The position numbers were made by a program, and so were the translations under genes. Positions 1-6,330 of a stretch of DNA of 19,424 nt are shown piece after piece. The DNA comes from JAICYJ01 sp035473255. Lineage in GTDB: Bacteria; Actinomycetota; Thermoleophilia; Gaiellales; JAICJC01. The number at the start of each line of letters is the position of its first letter. Position 1 is the stretch's first letter. The notes under the pieces were generated by a model. That model was not told the origin of the DNA. It was given only the letters and a program-made list of their open reading frames with translations, and ran no database searches. Where the stretch lies: assembly GCA_035473255.1 (NCBI GenBank), contig DATIOK010000097.1, positions 1 to 19,424 of the forward strand, in the 5' to 3' direction.

Positions 1-738
1 CACAACGTCAAGCTCGGCTACCTCTCCCAGCACGCCGATACGGCGGCGGGCACGGGCACGGTGCTCGACGCCACCCAGCGCGAGACCGCTCTGAGCGGGC
101 AGAAGGCGCGCGCCCTGCTCGGCGGCTTCCTCTTCTCCGGCCGCGATGCCGAGAAGCAGCTGAGTGACATCTCCGGCGGCGAGCAGCGCCGGCTCTCGCT
201 GGCGATCCTCGTCGCCTCCGGCGCCAACGTCCTCGTCCTCGACGAGCCCACCAACCACCTCGACATCGAGAGCCGCGAGGCGCTCGAGGACGCCCTCGAC
301 AGCTTCCCCGGCACGATCCTGTTCGTGTCCCACGACCGCGCCCTGATCGAGGCGCTGGCGACGCGCACCATTGCGATCGAGGACGGGCGCCTGCGGCTGC
401 GGGACGGCGCGTTCGGCGAGTACGCGCGCGACCACGAGCCGGTCGTCGCCAAGGATCCGCCACGGCAGGCACCGCCCAAGCCGAAGCAGCCGCGGCCGGC
501 CCCGGCCAAGGCGGCCGCGCCGAAGCCGGCCCGCAGCGGCCGCTCGCTGCGGGAGGCGCGGGAGCTGGAGTCGCAGATCGAGCGGCTCGAGGAGGAGCTG
601 GGAGCTGTCTCGGCGCGGCTCTCCCAGCCCGACGCCTACCAGGACCACACGGCGGTGGCCGAGGATGGTCACCGCCATCAGCAGCTCCAGGTGGAGCTGG
701 CCCACCTGTACCGCGAGTGGGAGCGGCGAGTGGGGTGA
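1..738 (+). CDS. ABC-F family ATPase, C-terminal part (5' end outside window)
   Basis: The reading frame is open from base 1, so the gene begins upstream and only its last 245 residues are visible. They show the second nucleotide-binding domain of an ABC-F protein: signature SGGEQRRLSLA near visible residue 58, Walker B with the ABC-F hallmark DEPTNHLD near residue 81, and the switch region SHDRALI near residue 109. A Pro/Ala/Lys-rich linker (about residues 145-178) follows, then a charged C-terminal coiled coil (ELESQIERLEEELG). ABC-F proteins have no membrane domains. Known members act on ribosomes, as translation factors of the EttA/Uup type or as antibiotic ribosome-protection factors. 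The C-terminal coiled coil is reminiscent of Uup, which binds DNA or ribosomes, but the subtype cannot be assigned without the first domain and the inter-domain linker. No transmembrane exporter partner is visible downstream, which fits ABC-F. Confidence 0.93.
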   Translation, partial: HNVKLGYLSQHADTAAGTGTVLDATQRETALSGQKARALLGGFLFSGRDAEKQLSDISGGEQRRLSLAILVASGANVLVLDEPTNHLDIESREALEDALDSFPGTILFVSHDRALIEALATRTIAIEDGRLRLRDGAFGEYARDHEPVVAKDPPRQAPPKPKQPRPAPAKAAAPKPARSGRSLREARELESQIERLEEELGAVSARLSQPDAYQDHTAVAEDGHRHQQLQVELAHLYREWERRVG

Positions 739-775
739 CCGTTGACCATCCGCAAAACGGGATGCAGAATCGATC

Positions 776-1189
776 ATGGCCCGAGGCGCCTCACGCCGAC
801 GTGTGCGATCAACGCGACCCCGCCTGGCGCTGTTGGTGGGGCTGACGCCGATGATGATGCGCGCGCTGGAGGGACCGCTGAGCCTGCGCATGGACGTGGC
901 GGCGGTTGCCTTCCCCGGCGACGCCTTCGAGGCGGCCGCCGCCGAGCTGCAGCCGTGCCTGGTGGTGGTCGACGTCACCTACCTGGACGAGGCGCGTGTG
1001 CGGCCGCTGATGATCGACCGCTTCTCGCGGAAGGGGCCGGTGCTGGTGTTCGCGTCGGAGAGCGGCCGGGCCTGGAGCGACGACCTCGACTCGGGCTGCT
1101 CCGGCCCGATGGAGGCGTTCACGGTGGCGGCGCTGCTGGCGCTGGTGGCGCGGCCGGCGCTGACGCTGGTATCGGCCCACCCGGCCTGA
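776..1189 (+). CDS. Small orphan protein resembling a degenerate receiver domain
   Basis: This 137-residue protein is not a recognised family. Its hydrophobic pattern follows a response-regulator receiver fold: strand 1 RLALLVGLTPMM, strand 3 CLVVVDVTYLD, strand 4 PVLVFAS, and a GPMEAF segment where receivers have their Lys-Pro-Phe. The Asp in VVVDV sits where the phospho-acceptor would be. The acidic pair after strand 1 is missing (LVGLTP instead of L-V-D-D-x-P), and the conserved Lys before strand-5 proline appears to be lost, so classical phosphorylation is unlikely. There is no output domain. A short basic N-terminus (RGASRRRVRSTRPR) precedes the fold; the true start could be later, for example the GTG near 836. 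It lies 37 bases after the ABC-F gene and convergent with the ANTAR regulator. That the gene is real is inferred from its fold-like pattern; the other frames here look like GC-driven shadows. Confidence 0.55.
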   Translation: MARGASRRRVRSTRPRLALLVGLTPMMMRALEGPLSLRMDVAAVAFPGDAFEAAAAELQPCLVVVDVTYLDEARVRPLMIDRFSRKGPVLVFASESGRAWSDDLDSGCSGPMEAFTVAALLALVARPALTLVSAHPA

Positions 1190-1365
1190 CCGCCTCCGGA
1201 TCCTGCCGCGAAGGTGGGGGAGTTTTCCTCACCCCGCATCGGCCAAACCACGTATTGCGGGGCCTGCCCGAAGCAGTGAAGATTGCAGCGCGTGCCTCGC
1301 CGTGCTGTGGCCGGTGAGGTCGATCCAGGGAGCATTGCGAGGCAGCCTGCCGTAGCGCGCGGTGG
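1190..1365. other. Convergent intergenic region, 176 bases
   Basis: This gap lies between the 3' ends of the pseudo-receiver gene and the ANTAR regulator gene. The only structure I see is an imperfect hairpin at about 1217-1237: a GGGG-G-GAG arm, a TTTTC loop and a CTC-A-CCCC arm with one G/A mismatch. It is not followed by a T tract on either strand, so it is at best a weak or Rho-assisted terminator. I see no credible small gene, tRNA or repeat. Confidence 0.4.
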
Positions 1366-1944
1366 CTAATGTCCGGCGCCAAACGCCGCACACACCGCCT
1401 GTGCGACCTCGCGCAGGGGCCTGCCCGTCTGCTGGCTGGCGCTGCGCAGGCGCGCGAACGCTTCCCCCTCGCTGAGCCCGTCCTTCTCCATCAGCAGGCC
1501 CTTCGCGCGCTCGATCAGCTTGCGCGCCTCCAGCGCGTCGCGCAGCGACCCCGCCTCGTCGCGCAGCGCCTGCAACTCGGCGTGCCGGGCCCGCGCCGCC
1601 TCGATCGCCGGCAGCAGGTCGCTCTCGCGGAACGGCTTCACCAGGTAGCCGAACACGCCGGCGTCGACGGCGCGGCCGACCAGCGCCGCCTCCGAGAACG
1701 CGGTCAGCATCACGATCGGGATCTGCCGCTGCTCGAGCATCTGGCGGGCGGCCTCGATGCCGTCCAGCTCGGGCATCTTGACGTCCATCACCGCCAGGTC
1801 GGGCTGGTGCTCCGCGGCCAGCGCGACCGCCTCGCGCCCGTCGCGGGCCTCCGCCACCACCTCGAACCCGGCCCGCTCCAACATCGCCCGCACGTCCAGC
1901 CGGATGATGGTCTCGTCCTCCGCGATCAGGACACGGCCGGAAAT
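1366..1944 (-). CDS. pdtaR: ANTAR-domain response regulator (PdtaR-like)
   Basis: An RNA-binding response regulator of about 192 residues, numbered from the proposed ATT start. The receiver domain (about 4-120) has the acidic cluster E9-D10, phospho-acceptor D54 in VMDVKMP, T81 and K103 in the LVKPF motif. A coiled linker leads to a C-terminal ANTAR domain (about 135-188) with LIERAKGLLM and the A-F-x-x-L-R pattern. ANTAR proteins known from AmiR, NasR, EutV and mycobacterial PdtaR bind paired RNA hairpins and control transcription termination or translation. The gene overlaps the 3' end of the partner kinase gene, the usual PdtaS/PdtaR arrangement. The start is odd: the frame holds no ATG, GTG or TTG before the receiver's first strand. 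The best choices are ATT at 1944-1942, giving a normal N-terminus (SGRVLIAED) about 10 bases after a GGGGGAAGG, or CTG at 1929-1927, which overlaps the kinase stop as CTGA but trims strand 1. Confidence 0.9.
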   Translation of the reverse strand: MSGRVLIAEDETIIRLDVRAMLERAGFEVVAEARDGREAVALAAEHQPDLAVMDVKMPELDGIEAARQMLEQRQIPIVMLTAFSEAALVGRAVDAGVFGYLVKPFRESDLLPAIEAARARHAELQALRDEAGSLRDALEARKLIERAKGLLMEKDGLSEGEAFARLRSASQQTGRPLREVAQAVCAAFGAGH

Positions 1945-3020
1945 CGCACCACCGCCTTCCCCCGCAGGTCGATGCGCCCGCGCAGCTCCTCGCGTACCAG
2001 CGCCGCCGCGATCGTCAGGCCCAGCCCCTGGCGCGGGCCGGGCGGCGGCCCCAGGCCCTCGTCGCCGACGCTCATCACGATGCTGCCGCCGTCGCGCACC
2101 AGCTCCACCGAGATACGGCCGCAGCCGTGCTCGAGCGCGTTCTGGAACAGCTCGCAGAACACCAGCGCCACGGCCGTCGCCCGCTGCCCGGGTAGCACCA
2201 CCGGCTGCAGACGGCTGACCACCTCGCGCCCGCCCAGGCCCTGCCCCAGCATCGCCTCCAGCCGCCCGATCAGCCCGGCGCAGTCGACGTCGTCGTGGTG
2301 CGAGGTGGTCAGCAGGTCGTGCACGGCCGCGATCGACAGGATCCGGTGCACGCTCTCCTCGAGCGCCCGCTCGGCCGCCGGATCGTCGATCGCGCGCGCC
2401 TGCAGGCGCAGCAGCGAGGCCACCGTCTGCAGGTTGTTCTTGACCCGGTGGTGGATCTCCTGCACGGCCAGCGACTCCAGCTCCGACACCCGCGCCCGCG
2501 TCTGCTCGTACAGCTTCGCGTTCTCGATGGCCTGCCCGACCTGCCCTGCGATCGCGGTCAGCAGCGCCACCTCGTCCTCGCCGAAGGCACGCGGCAGCCG
2601 TGTGCGCACGTTCAGCGCCCCCTCCAGCCGGTCGCGCGCGTGCACCGGCACGGCCAGGATCGACTCGTACTCGTCCTCGGGCAGGTTGGGGAAGCCGACG
2701 AAGCGCGCGTCGAGGTGCGCCGCCTCGGCGATCATCACCGGACGGCCCTCGGCCGCCGACGTCCCGGTGATCCCCTCGCCCAGGTGCATGCGCGGGCGGT
2801 GGCTGGGATCGCCGAAGCGCCCGTCGTGGGTCGCGCGCAGCTCCAGCACGTCGTCGGTCTCGTCGTACAGGTAGACGAAGCAGGCGTCGGCCTCGAGCGC
2901 GGAGGTGACCTTGGCCGCAATTCGCTCGAACACCACGTCGAGGTCGAGCGAGGAGTTGACCGCGGCGATCGTGTCGGTGAGCAGCTCGAGGTGGCGAGCC
3001 GTACGGTCGGTGGCGGCCAT
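1926..3020 (-). CDS. pdtaS: GAF-domain sensor histidine kinase, HisKA_2 type (PdtaS-like)
   Basis: A soluble 364-residue histidine kinase with no membrane segment. Domain order: a GAF sensor domain (about 15-165, containing GEGITG and ILAVPVHARDRLEGALNV), a HisKA_2 dimerisation and phosphotransfer helix with EIHHRVKNNLQT (conserved His at 191), and an HATPase_c domain with N-box ELFQNALEH (Asn about 294), DEGLG and QGLGLTI. The architecture resembles mycobacterial PdtaS, a cytosolic kinase that phosphorylates the ANTAR regulator PdtaR; the overlapping regulator gene here supports the same pairing. I chose the ATG at 3020 because the family-like sequence begins there. ATGs further upstream in frame (3050, 3095) are possible, but the 3095 one would run into the divergent ligase gene. 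The ligand of the GAF domain cannot be read from sequence. The 46 bases to the ligase start must hold both divergent promoters. Confidence 0.92.
   Translation of the reverse strand: MAATDRTARHLELLTDTIAAVNSSLDLDVVFERIAAKVTSALEADACFVYLYDETDDVLELRATHDGRFGDPSHRPRMHLGEGITGTSAAEGRPVMIAEAAHLDARFVGFPNLPEDEYESILAVPVHARDRLEGALNVRTRLPRAFGEDEVALLTAIAGQVGQAIENAKLYEQTRARVSELESLAVQEIHHRVKNNLQTVASLLRLQARAIDDPAAERALEESVHRILSIAAVHDLLTTSHHDDVDCAGLIGRLEAMLGQGLGGREVVSRLQPVVLPGQRATAVALVFCELFQNALEHGCGRISVELVRDGGSIVMSVGDEGLGPPPGPRQGLGLTIAAALVREELRGRIDLRGKAVVRFPAVS
1955..1963 (-). promoter_or_regulatory. Candidate ribosome binding site for the ANTAR regulator
   Basis: On the minus strand a purine run GGGGGAAGG lies inside the 3' end of the kinase gene, about 10 bases before the ATT codon at 1944. 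It is the only strong Shine-Dalgarno-like sequence near the expected N-terminus and supports a non-standard ATT start. It would be about 25 bases from the alternative CTG at 1929, too far to serve it directly. Confidence 0.4.
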
Positions 3021-3066
3021 AGGTGAGTGTAGATGCGCGGGTTCCCTCATATGCGAGAGTGCCGTC
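3021..3066. promoter_or_regulatory. Divergent promoter region between kinase and ligase genes
   Basis: These 46 bases separate the divergent starts of the PdtaS-like kinase (3020, minus) and the DNA ligase (3067, plus), so promoters for both units should lie here or just inside the genes. The region is less GC-rich than the coding DNA around it. I cannot identify convincing -35/-10 pairs or a strong Shine-Dalgarno for either gene, so leaderless or weakly led transcripts are possible. Confidence 0.35.
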
Positions 3067-4008
3067 ATGACACTTCCGCTGAAGCCACCGATCAAACCCC
3101 AGCTCGCGAAGCCCCAGGACGAGCTGCCCGACGGCGAGGGCTGGTGCTACGAGCCGAAGCTGGACGGATTCCGGACGATCGTCTTCGTCGACGGCGACTC
3201 GCACATGCTGCAGTCGCGGAACGGCCGGCCGATGGACCGCTACTTCCCGGAGCTGCACTTCCCGCCCGGCCGCTACGTACTGGACGGCGAGCTGATCATC
3301 CCCGATGGCGAGGCCGAGGACTTCGAGGCGCTCCAGAACCGCATCCACCCGGCCGCCTCGCGCGTGCAGATGCTGGCCGAGCAGACGCCGGCGCGCTTCG
3401 TCGCGTTCGACCTGCTTGCGCACGAGGACACCGTCACCCTCGACCAGGAGCTGGCCGCCAGGCGGGCGCTGCTCGAGAAGGTGGTGGCCGACCCGGTGAT
3501 CCTGATCGACCAGACCACCGACCTGAAGCGCGCGGCGCGCTGGCTGCAGGAGCGCGAGGGCGTCGTCGCCAAGGTGGACGACGCTCCCTACCGCCCGGGT
3601 GAGCGCGTGGGCATGGTGAAGGTGCGCCGGCAGCGCACGATCGACGCCGTCGCGATCGGCTGGCGCGAACGCAAGGCCGGCGGCGCCGTCGCCTCGCTGA
3701 TCCTGGCCCTCTACGACAAGGACGGCGAGCTGCGCCACGTCGGGCACACGTCCGGCTTCACAGCCAAGCGCGCGCGAGAGCTGCTCGACGTGGTCAGGCC
3801 GCTCGAGACCGGCGAGCACGGCGAGCCCGGGCCCAACCGCTGGACCGGCGAGCGCGAGACCGCCTGGCACAGCCTGCGGCCGGAGCTGGTCTGTGAGGTG
3901 CAGATCGAGCACACCAGCGGCGGGCGCATCCGCCACGGCGCGAAGCTGCTGCGCTTCCGCGACGACAAGCTCCCCTCGGAGTGCCTGGTCGACCAGATCG
4001 ACCGATGA
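3067..4008 (+). CDS. ligC: ATP-dependent DNA ligase, LigC-like
   Basis: A stand-alone ligase of 313 residues. The adenylation domain carries motif I EPKLDGFR with the predicted nucleotidyl-accepting Lys31, YVLDGELI (motif III region), FVAFDLLA, motif IV EGVVAKV and motif V MVKVRRQRTID. An OB-fold domain follows and ends with the family-typical CEVQIEHTSGGRIRHGAKLLRFRDDK. It would seal DNA nicks using ATP. The size and compact two-domain layout match actinobacterial LigC, which is thought to act in repair alongside the essential NAD-dependent LigA. It lacks the polymerase and 3'-phosphoesterase domains of LigD. The start at 3067 gives the usual short N-terminal arm before motif I; in-frame extension to 2905 would overlap the divergent kinase gene. 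Its stop codon overlaps the start of the next gene (ATGA), so both are likely co-translated. Confidence 0.93.
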   Translation: MTLPLKPPIKPQLAKPQDELPDGEGWCYEPKLDGFRTIVFVDGDSHMLQSRNGRPMDRYFPELHFPPGRYVLDGELIIPDGEAEDFEALQNRIHPAASRVQMLAEQTPARFVAFDLLAHEDTVTLDQELAARRALLEKVVADPVILIDQTTDLKRAARWLQEREGVVAKVDDAPYRPGERVGMVKVRRQRTIDAVAIGWRERKAGGAVASLILALYDKDGELRHVGHTSGFTAKRARELLDVVRPLETGEHGEPGPNRWTGERETAWHSLRPELVCEVQIEHTSGGRIRHGAKLLRFRDDKLPSECLVDQIDR

Positions 4009-4796
4009 GCTCGCCCCAGCCGCCCGCGATCACGCTCGCGCACCTGTCTGACCTGCACTTCGGCACCGAGGACTGGACGATCGCGGCGCAGCTGCTGGAT
4101 GACATCGCGGCGCTGCGTCCGCGCCTGACCGTGGTCAGCGGCGACCTCACGCAGCGCGCCCGGCGCCGCCAGTTCGCCGCCGCCCGGGCCTACCTCGACC
4201 GGCTGGGCCCGCTGCTGGTCGTGCCCGGCAACCACGACATCCCGCTCTACGACGTCACCCGGCGGGCGCTGTCACCGATGGGCCGCTACCGGTCGATGGT
4301 GACCGACGAGCTGAACCCCTTCCTCGTGGACGACGACCTGGCCGTGCTGGGGCTGAACACGACGCGGCCGGCGCGCTGGAAGGAGGGCAGCATCTCACCG
4401 GCCCAGGTGGAGCTGATCCGAACCAGCTTCGCCGGCGCGCCGGCCACGGCCCGGCGGGTGCTGGTCACCCACCACCCGTTCCTGCCGCCGCCGTCGCTGC
4501 CCCGGGCGATCGTGGTGCACGGCCGCGAGGCGGCGCTTCGGGCCATCCGCGAGGCGGGCGTGGAGCTGCTGCTGGCCGGCCACCTGCACGTGGGGTACGC
4601 GGACGTGGTCGGCGGCGATGACGGGCCGCTGTCGGTGCAGGCCGGAACCGCGTTCTCGCGCCGCCGCCGCGGGCAGCCCAACGCCTACAACGTGATCACG
4701 CTCGACGCCGCCGGCGTGCAGGTGCAGCCACGGGTCTGGGACGGCCACGGGTTCCGGCCGGCGGCCGGGCCGGGCGCCCCGGAAGCGGACGCCTGA
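4005..4796 (+). CDS. Calcineurin-like metallophosphoesterase
   Basis: A 263-residue enzyme with the complete metallophosphoesterase motif series: D16-x-H18 in SDLHFG, G46-D47 in SGDLTQRA, GNHD at 75-78, THH in LVTHHPF and GHLH in LAGHLHVG. These bind two metal ions at the active site. No signal peptide or membrane segment is visible, so it should be cytosolic. The sequence is closest in style to the class III cyclic-nucleotide phosphodiesterase group (CpdA-like), but substrates of this superfamily cannot be read from motifs. Its ATG at 4005 overlaps the ligase stop, implying translational coupling. This start is preferred over the in-frame ATG at 3981 because it follows the coupling pattern and leaves the family N-terminus intact. 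The ligase neighbour makes a DNA or nucleotide end-processing role conceivable but unproven. Confidence 0.9.
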   Translation: MSSPQPPAITLAHLSDLHFGTEDWTIAAQLLDDIAALRPRLTVVSGDLTQRARRRQFAAARAYLDRLGPLLVVPGNHDIPLYDVTRRALSPMGRYRSMVTDELNPFLVDDDLAVLGLNTTRPARWKEGSISPAQVELIRTSFAGAPATARRVLVTHHPFLPPPSLPRAIVVHGREAALRAIREAGVELLLAGHLHVGYADVVGGDDGPLSVQAGTAFSRRRRGQPNAYNVITLDAAGVQVQPRVWDGHGFRPAAGPGAPEADA

Positions 4797-4818
4797 CCCG
4801 GCCCTGCGGAACCATCGC

Positions 4819-6183
4819 CTAGAGCATCGGCAGGTAGCGGTCGAGCTCCCAGGCCGACAGCTGCACCCGGTACTCGTCCCACTCGCGCCGCTTCAGCGCC
4901 AGCAGCCGGTCGCGGAGCTCGGGGCCGAGCGCCTTCTCGACAACCTCGGACTCCTCTGCGGCCGCGATCGCCTCACCCAGGCTCTCGGGCAGCGACTCGA
5001 TTCCCAGCGAACGGCGCTCGGGGGCCGTCAGCTCGTAGAGGTTGGTCTCCATCGGATCGGGCAGCTCGTAACCGCGTTCGATCCCCTCCAGCCCGGCGTG
5101 CAGCAGGCCGGCGAACGCCAGGTACGGGTTGCAGGCGGGATCGGGGCAGCGGATCTCGGCGCGGGTCGCCTTCTCCTTGCCGGGGTGGTACAGCGGCACC
5201 CTGATCAGCGCGGAGCGGTTGCGCCGCGACCAGGCCACGTACACCGGTGCCTCGTAGCCGGGTACCAGCCGCTTGTAGCTGTTCACCCACTGCGCGAACA
5301 GCAGCGAGATCTCCCGGGCGTGCCGCAGCTGGCCGGCGATGAAGCTCTTGGCCACGTCGGACAGGTACCAGGGGTCGTCGGCGTCGAAGAAGGCGTTCGA
5401 GTCGCCGATGAACAGCGACTGGTGCGTGTGCATGCCGGAGCCGTTCTCGCCGAACAGCGGCTTGGGCATGAACGTGGCGTGCAGCCCGTGCCGCTGCGCG
5501 ACCTCCTTCACCAGCGAGCGGTAGGTCATGCAGTGGTCGGCCATCTGCAGCGCGTCCGCGTAGCGGATGTCGATCTCATGCTGGCTGGGGCCGACCTCGT
5601 GGTGCAGGTACTCGACCGGGATGCCCATCTCCTCGAGCGCCAGCACGATCTCCTTGCGCAGGTTGACCGCCGCATCCATGGTCGTGTCCTCGAAGTAGCC
5701 GCCCGCGTCCAGCGTGTGCGGCCGACCCTGCTCGTCCATCCGAAACAGGAAGAACTCGAGCTCGGGACCGATCTTGAAGCTGTCGAAGCCGAGCCCGGCC
5801 ATGCGGTCGAGCGCGCTTCGCAGCACCTGCCGGGAGTCGGCCTCGTATGGCTCACCGTCGGGGGTGCGGATGTCGCAGAACATCCGCGCCGAGGCGTGCT
5901 CGCCCGACTCCGGAGGCATCATCCGGAAGGTGGCGGGATCCGGCATGGCGATCATGTCGGACTCCTCGATCGCGTTGAAGCCGGTCACCGACGACCCGTC
6001 GAAGCCCATCCCGTGGTCGAGTGCGGATGCCAGCTCGTCACGCGTGATCGCGAAGCTCTTGAGCCGCCCGACCAGATCGGTGAACCACAGCCGCACGAAC
6101 TTGATCTCCGCCTCGCCCACCTCGCGCAGCACCCGCTGGCGCGCCTCGGCGACCCCGGCCGTGGTGGTGTCGATCGTCTCCAT
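4819..6183 (-). CDS. glnA: Glutamine synthetase, type I
   Basis: A 454-residue enzyme that condenses glutamate and ammonia to glutamine using ATP, normally as a dodecamer. It has the N-terminal beta-grasp domain (EIKFVRLWFTDLVGRLK, GFDGSSVTGF) and the catalytic domain with metal-binding ELEFFLF, HHEVGPSQHEID and the nucleotide/ammonium signature FGENGSGMHTHQSL, followed by RAEIRCPDPACNPYLAFAG. Length and the absence of a beta-type insertion suggest the I-alpha group. The adenylylation-loop Tyr is present in NLYEL, but the beta-type PPEE flank reads TAPER, so GlnE control is doubtful. In the feedback loop, GFNAIEESDM has Ala where Bacillus-type enzymes have the Arg of their RIEESDM motif. The ATG at 6183 is chosen for its AAGGGAG site 4 bases upstream; an in-frame ATG at 6261 would translate through the terminator hairpin. 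The gene is convergent with the phosphoesterase, only 22 bases apart. Confidence 0.96.
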   Translation of the reverse strand: METIDTTTAGVAEARQRVLREVGEAEIKFVRLWFTDLVGRLKSFAITRDELASALDHGMGFDGSSVTGFNAIEESDMIAMPDPATFRMMPPESGEHASARMFCDIRTPDGEPYEADSRQVLRSALDRMAGLGFDSFKIGPELEFFLFRMDEQGRPHTLDAGGYFEDTTMDAAVNLRKEIVLALEEMGIPVEYLHHEVGPSQHEIDIRYADALQMADHCMTYRSLVKEVAQRHGLHATFMPKPLFGENGSGMHTHQSLFIGDSNAFFDADDPWYLSDVAKSFIAGQLRHAREISLLFAQWVNSYKRLVPGYEAPVYVAWSRRNRSALIRVPLYHPGKEKATRAEIRCPDPACNPYLAFAGLLHAGLEGIERGYELPDPMETNLYELTAPERRSLGIESLPESLGEAIAAAEESEVVEKALGPELRDRLLALKRREWDEYRVQLSAWELDRYLPML

Positions 6184-6187
6184 CGTG

Positions 6188-6194
6188 CTCCCTT
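6188..6194 (-). promoter_or_regulatory. Ribosome binding site of glnA
   Basis: On the minus strand AAGGGAG ends 4 bases before the ATG at 6183. It fixes the start of glutamine synthetase and rejects the longer reading frame that begins inside the upstream hairpin. Confidence 0.75.
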
Positions 6195-6212
6195 CGCTCG
6201 GGTTTCGGGCAC

Positions 6213-6258
6213 AAAAAAACGCCCCCAGGTGGCTCCGGACGGAGTCACCTGAAGGCGT
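6213..6258 (-). terminator. Intrinsic terminator in front of glnA (probable attenuator)
   Basis: On the minus strand a 12-base arm (6251-6240) and its partner (6237-6226) pair with a single mismatch around a very short loop. The stem can be extended at its base by 6258-6254 with 6223-6219. Seven T residues (6219-6213) follow at once, the form of a Rho-independent terminator. It lies 72 bases or more downstream of the HD-GYP stop codon and only 29 bases upstream of the glnA ATG. It could end HD-GYP transcription. However, the 29 bases left before glnA cannot hold a promoter as well as its ribosome binding site, so glnA transcripts must pass through it; this implies regulated read-through. Confidence 0.85.
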
Positions 6259-6330
6259 CATCGCCCCTCGCGGCCGGCGCCGTTGCCGACCACGCGAGCA
6301 CGATAGCCGATCGCGCGGATGAGGTGTGCG

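Larger units (their letters stand above)
6184..6330 (-). promoter_or_regulatory. Structured glnA leader with candidate ANTAR-type hairpin
   Basis: The 147 bases between the HD-GYP stop and glnA hold, in minus-strand order: a weak -10-like TATCGT (6305-6300); a strong hairpin at 6298-6267 whose outer arms are CTCGCG/CGCGAG and whose inner stem GTCGGC/GCCGGC (one G-U pair) closes a six-base loop AACGGC (6284-6279); a second small hairpin at 6267-6252 with GGCG/CGCC arms around ATGA; and the terminator. The first loop has A at position 1 and G at position 4, the rule known for hairpins bound by ANTAR proteins. The second, read as a six-base loop GATGAC, keeps G4 but has G at position 1. The second hairpin shares bases with the foot of the terminator, so the two compete. 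Control by ANTAR is an inference; the hairpins themselves are visible in the sequence. Confidence 0.5.

Noticed and set aside
742..1317. Overlapping 191-codon plus-strand frame
   Set aside because: It is Gly/Ala/Arg-rich and lacks any fold-like hydrophobic pattern, unlike the frame at 776-1189.
2905..3066. N-terminal extension of the DNA ligase
   Set aside because: It overlaps the start of the divergent kinase gene and adds residues not seen in LigC-type ligases.
1945..3936. Very long minus-strand open frame that continues the ANTAR regulator upstream
   Set aside because: It is antisense or out of frame to the kinase and ligase genes, its sequence is Arg/Ala/Gly-rich with no domain pattern, and the recognisable domains in the kinase frame are complete.
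6184..6261. N-terminal extension of glutamine synthetase from ATG at 6261
   Set aside because: It would translate through the terminator hairpin and its T tract; the ATG at 6183 has a good ribosome site and the family N-terminus.
6205..6300. Possible fluoride riboswitch or cyanobacterial glnA RNA motif in the glnA leader
   Set aside because: Only a short GATGACGCC stretch resembles part of the fluoride class; the remaining conserved core is absent, and the glutamine-sensing motif sequence does not match.
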